Of a stretch of 5,774 nt of DNA, positions 1-3,732 are shown piece by piece. The stretch is from SLFT01 sp964493075 (GTDB taxonomy: Bacteria > Hydrogenedentota > Hydrogenedentia > Hydrogenedentales > CAITNO01), in the NCBI GenBank assembly GCA_964493075.1, contig CAZBNU010000243.1, positions 1-5,774 on the forward strand. Direction: 5' to 3'. A model generated the notes under the pieces. It had not been told where the DNA came from. It did not search any database and saw only the letters and a list, made by a program, of their open reading frames with translations. The position numbers and the translations under genes were made by a program. Numbering within the stretch: position 1 is the stretch's first letter; each line of letters starts with the position of its first letter.

Positions 1-18
1 ATTACATCAAATCGAACA

Positions 19-240
19 TCAATGCCCGAAGTAGCAAAAGATGCAGCACTGCTGGCAGTTGCCTGTGAAGTAGTCGCGGAGCATATCCAGCAGCAGCATT
101 ACCTGTGCGCTGAATGTAATCATCTTTCTTGCCTTGGTTTCGATGGCGTCAGCCTGGTTCAGTACCTGTTCGAGGTCATCTTCGTCAATGCCTTCTGCGC
201 CGTCAGATAGAAAATCGTCATCAATACGTTGTCTGGTCAT
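19..240 (-). CDS. DUF1232/YkvA-like N-terminal fragment, probably frameshifted
   Basis: This 73-residue frame starts at the ATG at 240-238, chosen because an AGGAGG site lies six bases upstream; the in-frame ATG at 285 has no comparable site. The protein has an acidic N-terminus (RIDDDFLSDGAEGIDEDD), then a helical stretch ending in LLLDMLRDYFTGN, which resembles the region just before the hydrophobic core of DUF1232 (YkvA-like) small membrane proteins. After TGN it ends in an atypical Cys-rich tail (CQQCCIFCYFGH). In the +1 frame the same DNA reads SGIDVRFDV and stays open to the window edge; this resembles the family's SPIDLIPD-type motif. I infer a frameshift plus small indels, so the gene is probably decayed. 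No function is known with confidence for the family. An ordinary short hypothetical protein remains possible. Confidence 0.5.
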   Translation of the reverse strand: MTRQRIDDDFLSDGAEGIDEDDLEQVLNQADAIETKARKMITFSAQVMLLLDMLRDYFTGNCQQCCIFCYFGH

Positions 241-246
241 AGTTCT

Positions 247-252
247 CCTCCT
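247..252 (-). promoter_or_regulatory. Shine-Dalgarno AGGAGG deciding the start at 240
   Basis: The minus strand reads AGGAGGAGAACT directly before ATG 240. The perfect AGGAGG with a six-base spacer fixes this start over the in-frame ATG at 285. Confidence 0.7.
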
Positions 253-350
253 ATTGGGTTGTTGAATGGGGTGAATGGCCGCCAATACTGGAGGCGACCA
301 GAGAAAGTGTCAATTCAGAGTTTCATATATATAATAGTCAGGCGCGGGGA

Positions 351-367
351 ATAGGATTTTCATAGGA
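351..367 (+). repeat. Copy 1 of a 17-base direct repeat (two ATAGGA, 11-bp phase)
   Basis: ATAGGATTTTCATAGGA occurs here and again exactly at 454-470. Each copy holds two ATAGGA hexamers whose starts are 11 bases apart, about one helical turn, as in tandem protein-binding half-sites. The next bases (ATTGACGGCAGAAA) have a diverged partner at 698-714 (GGGATTGACCGTAGAAA). Confidence 0.6.
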
Positions 368-379
368 TTGACGGCAGAA

Positions 380-390
380 ACGGGGTAGGA
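380..390 (+). repeat. 11-base repeat ACGGGGTAGGA, copy 1
   Basis: ACGGGGTAGGA is found here and at 558-568. TTGACGG precedes both copies, though at different distances, which suggests that diverged copies of a larger unit fill this intergenic stretch. Confidence 0.4.
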
Positions 391-453
391 CAGCCATTTT
401 TGTGGTCCGTGGGCGGCATATAGGCACATAGAACCGGTAGAAGGCTGGTAGTC

Positions 454-470
454 ATAGGATTTTCATAGGA
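454..470 (+). repeat. Copy 2 of the 17-base direct repeat
   Basis: Exact match to 351-367, 103 bases downstream. It is followed by CTATTGG, which recurs in part at the inverted ATAGTCCTATTGG at 903-915. Confidence 0.6.
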
Positions 471-557
471 CTATTGGTGCTGATAGTGCCCCCAGGAGTC
501 ATTTCGCATTGACTATGAGGCCGGAAATATCGCTGAAAGCGGTAAAACCGGCACTTG

Positions 558-568
558 ACGGGGTAGGA
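558..568 (+). repeat. 11-base repeat ACGGGGTAGGA, copy 2
   Basis: Exact match to 380-390. Confidence 0.4.
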
Positions 569-650
569 AATGCAGAGACGGACGGATTCTGATGGTAAAT
601 GAACCGGATTCGGGTAAAAATCAGTTCATTCGGGTCTGAAATACTCTAAA

Positions 651-668
651 ACTCGACTTACTCGACTG
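651..668 (+). repeat. 9-bp tandem ACTCGACTT / ACTCGACTG
   Basis: Two 9-bp units differing at the last base, followed by a partial third unit (CTCGA from 669). It is short and has no clear role. Confidence 0.4.
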
Positions 669-874
669 CTCGATAGGGTTTTCTCTCGGTGTCCAATGGG
701 ATTGACCGTAGAAAAAGGCGCTATTTACTGAGGAATACGACAGATTTCCGATTTAATGGGAATAATTCCTGGCAGCTGGTAGAGTTGTAGAGTATTTCTG
801 GAGATTTCGTAGCGTTTTTCAACGGCATAATGGGGAGAGAGCAAGACTGGAATGGTGAGGAACCTGATTTTTCA

Positions 875-917
875 GGCTATAGGACTTTTTGGACGTGAAT
901 TTATAGTCCTATTGGCC
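875..917. other. Hairpin downstream of the retron cassette
   Basis: GGC-T-ATAGGACT (875-886) can pair with AGTCCTAT-TG-GCC (905-917) around an 18-base loop: eight perfect pairs, a small internal loop, then three G-C pairs. It lies about 90 bases beyond the stop of the 1009-1389 gene. A smaller palindrome, CCTGA-TTTT-TCAGG (863-876), overlaps its left edge. Neither is followed by a clear U-run on the minus strand, so a rho-independent terminator is possible but not shown. Confidence 0.4.
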
Positions 918-1008
918 ATGCGCGGGTGGTAGCATTGGCTGGATGGGAGAAAATGATAGGATTATTGGGTTGGGGCTATGGAATTTATCTTCTGGGATAG
1001 CATACAGG

Positions 1009-1389
1009 CTAATAACCAGAATTGAATTGCCTAAACTTTTCTTCGTCTTTTCTTTTTGTTTCTTCGGGAACCATGACGAAACCACAAGAAGGACAATGAT
1101 AAACACCGCGGTCAAAAGGCAGGGGCATTACTATTCGTTTTTCACGCCAACATGGAACGCAGAATGGTCCATCACCAGATTTCTTCCAAAATGCGTTATC
1201 ACGGAACTCCAAATCTTCTTCAGTGTTCAATTTTTCTTCGAGTTCTGCAATCCGCCTCTTTTGTTCATAGTTTTCTTGCATAAGGTCTTGTACTTGACCC
1301 TGTAATTCGATAATCTTTTGATATGCATCAATCTTGTTGGCTTCACGAAGTACGTTGGCAACTTCTTTTATCGTTTCAATAGCGCCCAT
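1009..1389 (-). CDS. Coiled-coil/zinc-ribbon protein downstream of the retron RT
   Basis: 126 residues from the ATG at 1389, chosen for its GGAGGA site a few bases upstream; a start at 1437 would add 16 residues but lacks such a site. Residues 5-58 are a long charged helix with heptad-like Leu/Ile spacing (IIELQGQVQDLMQEN, RRIAELEEKL), probably a coiled coil. Residues 77-102 carry two CxxC knuckles (Cys77/Cys80 and Cys99/Cys102) separated by 18 residues, the layout of a treble-clef or rubredoxin-like zinc ribbon, followed by a charged tail. I recall similar coiled-coil plus ribbon small proteins in many bacteria without a defined function. It is the last gene of the same-strand retron block, separated from RT by about 190 bases, so it may have its own promoter. 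A role as retron accessory or effector is only suggested by position. Confidence 0.75.
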   Translation of the reverse strand: MGAIETIKEVANVLREANKIDAYQKIIELQGQVQDLMQENYEQKRRIAELEEKLNTEEDLEFRDNAFWKKSGDGPFCVPCWREKRIVMPLPFDRGVYHCPSCGFVMVPEETKRKDEEKFRQFNSGY

Positions 1390-1393
1390 AATT

Positions 1394-1399
1394 TCCTCC
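1394..1399 (-). promoter_or_regulatory. Shine-Dalgarno GGAGGA for the zinc-ribbon gene
   Basis: GGAGGAAATT stands directly before ATG 1389 on the minus strand and decides this start over the upstream in-frame ATGs at 1437 and 1434. Confidence 0.7.
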
Positions 1400-1517
1400 G
1401 ATTTCCTTTCTGTTTGAAATCTTTGCCTATCCATCAACAGCAGATATAACTGTTCACATTTACATCAAGCCCACGGCACGTTTTCGACTTCTCCGTATTC
1501 TTTTTTCTGTCTAAGTC

Positions 1518-1546
1518 TATTTAAATAGGGTCCAGTGTAGTCACAA
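1518..1546 (-). promoter_or_regulatory. Possible sigma70 promoter for the zinc-ribbon gene
   Basis: On the minus strand, TTGTGA (1541-1546) and TAAATA (1518-1523) are 17 bases apart in the gap between the RT stop and the zinc-ribbon gene. Both hexamers are imperfect, so this is tentative; readthrough from the retron promoter is the alternative. Confidence 0.25.
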
Positions 1547-1579
1547 AGTCGCAGGATATCCCCGCGTCGAAATCTATAT

Positions 1580-2476
1580 TCATACTTGACTTTGTTTCTT
1601 CGTTTTTAACCGTTGTCGCCTAAGAGACTTTCCAGCACCAGGATTGAGTTGCTTGACATGGCAAATCTTACCCTCTAAAGAGCGCTCTTCCTTATTATTA
1701 GCGGATTGTGCTTGTGTCTCAACTTGTTCCCTCACTGCCTTCAACATCTTCGATGGCACATCTTTACCGTGGTCAACCCTCACGCCAGTTATTTCATGCT
1801 CATCTCCTCGGTGAAGAACAATCAGTTTTTCCGGATGACAGATAAAACCCTCATCTTCAATTATTTTTACAATAGTTGGTATTAGTTTATCTATATGGCG
1901 AGGTCCGGAAATAGTTATGTCGTCAACGTATTGGGTATACTTCGCATTATGCTCTTCAGCCAACCTGTTCAAACGATAGGCAAGACGCTCAATAACCAAA
2001 TTGGCTATCATAGTACTTGTAGGAGCACCTTGGGGCAGAGCATTATTATAGGTGCAAATTGTTGCGATTGATTTTGCGACCATTGCAGAGCAGCGGAGTC
2101 GCGTTTTACACATGTGCTCTACCCGTTCAAACCCTATGCTTGGGAAAAAGTCCTTTATATCTGCCTTCAGAACAGTATTTGCATTTGCATGGACTACGGC
2201 ATTCGTAATGAACGAACGTTCCCTTACCCCCCCTTGCATATAAAAAGGCATTTCAATCTGTTGTAAACGTAGGTTTAGGCTTTGCAACGCCTTTTTTAGT
2301 GGCGGTTTTATATTGACGAGGGGTCTCTTTTTTCCCTTAATCTCTTTCTCAAAAACTGAAAAATAGTCTTCTGGACTATGAAGAATGGTATTGAAATCAC
2401 GCTCAGAAAGGTCAAGTAAATATCGAAGATGATTTACATCGTAGAGATTGAGGTATCGGATTTTCCCCTTTTTCAT
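1580..2476 (-). CDS. Retron reverse transcriptase
   Basis: A 298-residue RNA-directed DNA polymerase, of usual retron RT length (about 300). Retron RTs use the 2'-OH of a G in their own structured RNA to prime synthesis of a branched RNA-DNA (msDNA). Visible motifs in order: fingers RPLVNIKPPLKKAL (51-64); the retron-typical NAxxH as NAVVH (92-96); motif A LKADIKDFFPSI (103-114) with catalytic Asp106; motif B ALPQGAPTS (146-154); motif C YVDD (183-186) with catalytic Asp185/Asp186, where most retrons have YADD; a thumb ITGV (229-232) in the place of the VTG motif; and a C-terminal LEGKICHVKQLNPG (268-281). No protein domain is fused to it. It starts four bases after the HTH stop, so translation is probably coupled. 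NAxxH plus the VTG-like motif argue for a retron rather than a group II intron, DGR or Abi RT. Confidence 0.93.
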   Translation of the reverse strand: MKKGKIRYLNLYDVNHLRYLLDLSERDFNTILHSPEDYFSVFEKEIKGKKRPLVNIKPPLKKALQSLNLRLQQIEMPFYMQGGVRERSFITNAVVHANANTVLKADIKDFFPSIGFERVEHMCKTRLRCSAMVAKSIATICTYNNALPQGAPTSTMIANLVIERLAYRLNRLAEEHNAKYTQYVDDITISGPRHIDKLIPTIVKIIEDEGFICHPEKLIVLHRGDEHEITGVRVDHGKDVPSKMLKAVREQVETQAQSANNKEERSLEGKICHVKQLNPGAGKSLRRQRLKTKKQSQV

Positions 2477-2480
2477 AAAC

Positions 2481-2774
2481 TTACTTCTCTTGAGGCATTA
2501 GAGCCAACCGTACTCGCAGCAAATCTGTAAAAAGTTTTTTTATTTCTTGAGAAAGAACATCATCAACCCGTGAATTTCCTTCCCACCCAAGCAATAACGC
2601 TATCGGTATATGAAAAAAAGAAGCGACATCACGTAAGAAACTCAGACTTGCTTTCTTCTTGTCGTTTTCAATCATACTGAGGTAAGTACGAGTAACGCCA
2701 AGTATTCCAGATAGTTCCTCCTGCGACACACCTTGCACTTGCCGCAGTCTTTTTATAATAAACCCAGTAGTCAT
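2481..2774 (-). CDS. XRE-family helix-turn-helix protein, retron partner
   Basis: 97 residues. Residues 5-60 form a Cro/C1-type HTH: IIKRLRQVQGVSQEEL (6-21), first HTH helix QEELSGILG (18-26) and recognition helix TRTYLSMIENDKK (28-40), followed by two more helices ending in FFHIPIALLLGW. The remaining about 30 residues are helical and charged (EIKKLFTDLLRVRL), plausibly for dimerisation or RT contact. An AAGGA-like site lies before ATG 2774. It sits between the small unknown gene and RT and is tightly spaced to RT. Small HTH accessory proteins are described for some retron classes (type VI in the Mestre classification, as I recall it, unchecked). It may repress the cassette promoter or act in the toxin/antitoxin part of the system; the sequence does not distinguish these. 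Confidence 0.9.
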   Translation of the reverse strand: MTTGFIIKRLRQVQGVSQEELSGILGVTRTYLSMIENDKKKASLSFLRDVASFFHIPIALLLGWEGNSRVDDVLSQEIKKLFTDLLRVRLALMPQEK

Positions 2775-3072
2775 TATCCGTCCTTCTGGGGAATACCCAG
2801 TTAATGGAAGAACAAAGTATTTCTTTTATCCATTGAAGCAAATATGGCAACACCCAGCCCAACATATCCCAATCAATAGATTGGTCATTATTGGTTCTGA
2901 GCATGTCACGAATTGCTTCTGCTCTTTCTAGAGCACAGAATAACTCTGCACAGCCCCGGCTTCCATGCTTTACGGCTTTTCGATAAGACTCACGCAAATC
3001 GTGAATCAATATATCGAGTTCATCCAAAGCACTTTGCCCGGAACTGGCATAACGGGGTTTAGCCTTTCTCAT
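2668..3072 (-). CDS. Small unknown protein, first gene of retron cassette; likely frameshifted
   Basis: The ATG at 3072 follows a near-perfect AGGAGGTGA, so translation is well supported; a GTG at 3081 lies inside that site and is unlikely. As read, the frame gives 134 residues. Residues 13-62 look like charged helices (ALDELDILIHDLRESYRKAV, ALERAEAIRDML); residues 68-94 are strongly hydrophobic and Trp-rich (WDMLGWVLPYLLQWIKEIL...), which could be a membrane-associated or amphipathic helix. The last 36 or so residues overlap the HTH gene by 107 bases and look like out-of-frame sequence. Adding one C to the CCCC run (GGGG at 2788-2791 on plus) would end the protein after 99 residues at a TAA overlapping the HTH start (TAATG), a typical operon junction. 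I recognise no family. Position suggests an accessory or effector, but no function can be assigned. Confidence 0.65.
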   Translation of the reverse strand: MRKAKPRYASSGQSALDELDILIHDLRESYRKAVKHGSRGCAELFCALERAEAIRDMLRTNNDQSIDWDMLGWVLPYLLQWIKEILCSSINWVFPRRTDNDYWVYYKKTAASARCVAGGTIWNTWRYSYLPQYD

Positions 3073-3077
3073 TATAT

Positions 3078-3086
3078 TCACCTCCT
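3078..3086 (-). promoter_or_regulatory. Shine-Dalgarno AGGAGGTGA abutting retron a2 repeat
   Basis: AGGAGGTGA precedes ATG 3072 by five bases. Its first A (3086) is also the last base of the proposed a2 repeat, so the boundary RNA duplex would end exactly at this ribosome binding site. Confidence 0.8.
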
Positions 3087-3095
3087 CTCTTAAGT
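3086..3095 (-). repeat. a2 arm of the retron inverted repeat
   Basis: ACTTAAGAGA on the minus strand, exact reverse complement of a1 at 3370-3379, 274 bases apart. In retrons the a1/a2 duplex brings the RT start site next to the branching G. Confidence 0.65.
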
Positions 3096-3111
3096 TAAGT
3101 TATCGGGCCAT

Positions 3112-3142
3112 CTGCATTTCTCCACCCATTGGAAAAATGCAG
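3112..3142 (-). other. 13-bp hairpin near the 3' end of the candidate msd
   Basis: CTGCATTTTTCCA and TGGAGAAATGCAG pair over 13 positions (one G-U) around the five-base loop ATGGG. It is the strongest single hairpin in the non-coding region and lies just before a2, where template copying would begin. Confidence 0.7.
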
Positions 3143-3205
3143 TCTCCACAAACTGAAAACGCAAACGATGTATGCTTCGTCTCGCACACTGTAATACACT
3201 ACTCA

Positions 3206-3319
3206 TCTGGCGATAACATTTCCACATAGCGCTACTTGAAGTAACAACAAGTACTCAAGCACCAGCAATACCTGCCGGACACCATGCCGACAGTAAAAGG
3301 TGGACGGTGTGTCGCCAGA
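3206..3319 (-). other. Closing stem TCTGGCGA/TCGCCAGA inside candidate retron RNA
   Basis: TCTGGCGA (3312-3319) and TCGCCAGA (3206-3213) pair perfectly over eight bases, extendable outward by two wobble pairs and one A-T. The enclosed 98 bases fold into at least two further hairpins, giving a multibranched domain. Confidence 0.6.
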
Positions 3320-3369
3320 CAACCCCTTTGCCGTTAAAGGGCTGTTGCATTACTGCAACCACAATTCGG

Positions 3370-3379
3370 ACTTAAGAGA
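3370..3379 (-). repeat. a1 arm of the retron inverted repeat
   Basis: TCTCTTAAGT on the minus strand, pairing over all ten bases with a2 (3086-3095). Flanking bases do not extend the pairing, so the arms appear to be ten bases long. Confidence 0.65.
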
Positions 3380-3435
3380 TTCGCCGTACCAGTTCCGTAC
3401 AGATTTGATTCAACTTTATCTTGTATCACGGAAAT

Positions 3436-3465
3436 AGTATACCACAATATGATGGGGAATGTCAA
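3436..3465 (-). promoter_or_regulatory. Sigma70 promoter of the retron cassette
   Basis: On the minus strand, a perfect TTGACA (3460-3465) and TATACT (3436-3441) are separated by 18 bases. Transcription would start near 3429, about 50 bases before a1, so the RNA would be processed or carry a leader. The leader has two GTACGG copies 11 bases apart. Confidence 0.75.
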
Positions 3466-3466
3466 C

Positions 3467-3489
3467 TCACAGTTAACATTTATCTGTGA
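3467..3489. promoter_or_regulatory. Dyad TCACAG-N11-CTGTGA between divergent promoters
   Basis: Perfect six-base inverted arms (3467-3472 and 3484-3489) with an 11-base AT-rich spacer lie immediately upstream of the retron -35 and 13 bases before the hsdM -35. The position suits an operator for both directions; the adjacent XRE protein is the obvious candidate binder, by inference only. Confidence 0.4.
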
Positions 3490-3501
3490 CACGAAGAATC
3501 G

Positions 3502-3530
3502 TTGATTCAAACACGGGAATCGGTTATATC
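3502..3530 (+). promoter_or_regulatory. Probable hsdM promoter
   Basis: TTGATT (3502-3507) and TATATC (3525-3530) are 17 bases apart on the plus strand, in a region divergent from the retron promoter. It implies a leader of nearly 200 bases before hsdM. The -35 overlaps a small inverted repeat GAATC-GTT-GATTC (3496-3508). Confidence 0.45.
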
Positions 3531-3560
3531 GCCGACTGGTGTCAAACGTTATGCTCAGGG

Positions 3561-3574
3561 AATAGATATCTATT
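3561..3574. promoter_or_regulatory. 14-bp perfect palindrome in the hsdM leader
   Basis: AATAGATATCTATT is a perfect palindrome, overlapping a second one, TTCGG-AGT-CCGAA (3574-3586). It lies about 30 bases downstream of the proposed hsdM -10, where a repressor could block transcription. No regulator is identified. Confidence 0.35.
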
Positions 3575-3715
3575 TCGGAGTCCGAAGCGAGATTACTTTC
3601 GCCATCAACTTCAGAAATAGTGTATTATGTTCTGCGTATCGCGGAGATGGTGTCGGTGGAAGTGAATCCCCTGTGGCGTTACGTGTGTAAAAGCAGTGCC
3701 TTTTAAGGTGTTCTG

Positions 3716-3723
3716 AAAAGAGG
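3716..3723 (+). promoter_or_regulatory. Ribosome binding site of hsdM
   Basis: AAAAGAGG ends nine bases before ATG 3733 and supports this start, which also matches the usual N-terminus of the family (MALKKSELY). Confidence 0.6.
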
Positions 3724-3732
3724 TTGTTGCGT

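Larger units (their letters stand above)
286..1008. other. Gene-free stretch with short dispersed repeats
   Basis: I find no convincing gene here. Open frames in this interval are short, lack good ribosome binding sites and resemble no family I recognise. The stretch contains repeated ATAGGA hexamers (351, 362, 454, 465, 879, 956 direct; 907-912 inverted), an 11-base repeat (380-390 and 558-568), a short 9-bp tandem (651-668) and a hairpin (875-917). A perfect TTGACA on the minus strand at 308-313 could be the -35 of the gene at 240, but the matching -10 near 285-290 is poor. It lies between the 3' end of the retron cassette and the decayed DUF1232-like gene, so it may be a degenerate junction or remnant. 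Confidence 0.6.
3086..3379 (-). ncRNA. Candidate retron msr-msd RNA (a1/a2 bounded)
   Basis: This 294-base stretch has no supported gene, sits where retron RNA is expected, upstream of the RT operon and on the same strand, and follows a sigma70-like promoter. It is bounded by a perfect 10-bp inverted repeat, TCTCTTAAGT (a1, 3370-3379) and ACTTAAGAGA (a2, 3086-3095). Inside are, in transcript order: GTTGCA-GUAA-TGCAAC (3344-3359); CCCTTT hairpin (3324-3341); a closing stem TCTGGCGA/TCGCCAGA (3312-3319 with 3206-3213); within it CCGGCA/TGCTGG (3262-3278) and CTTGAGTA/TACTTCAAG with one bulge (3235-3259); then GCGAGACGA hairpin (3159-3185); and a 13-bp hairpin (3112-3142). The first two hairpins probably belong to msr. 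The msr/msd border and the branching G are unknown; G3367, just 3' of a1, is one candidate. It is longer than the classic short retron RNAs. Confidence 0.65.

Noticed and set aside
351..480. CRISPR-like array suggested by the two 17-base repeats
   Set aside because: Only two copies, short and internally repetitive, no further regular spacing and no cas genes.
638..798. 10-base inverted repeat GAAATACTCT (638-647) / AGAGTATTTC (789-798)
   Set aside because: The arms are 141 bases apart with no supporting structure or gene context; chance is likely.
943..1305. 120-residue plus-strand frame
   Set aside because: Mostly antisense to the zinc-ribbon gene, whose CxxC pairs and strong ribosome binding site make it the real one.
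1390..1437. Upstream start for the zinc-ribbon protein at 1437
   Set aside because: Adds a poorly supported 16-residue extension that covers the clear GGAGGA site for ATG 1389.
2052..2243. 63-residue plus-strand frame
   Set aside because: Antisense to the RT catalytic core.
3502..3690. 62-residue plus-strand frame before hsdM
   Set aside because: No ribosome binding site, overlaps the proposed promoter and palindromes, and the protein has no recognisable features. A leader region is more likely.
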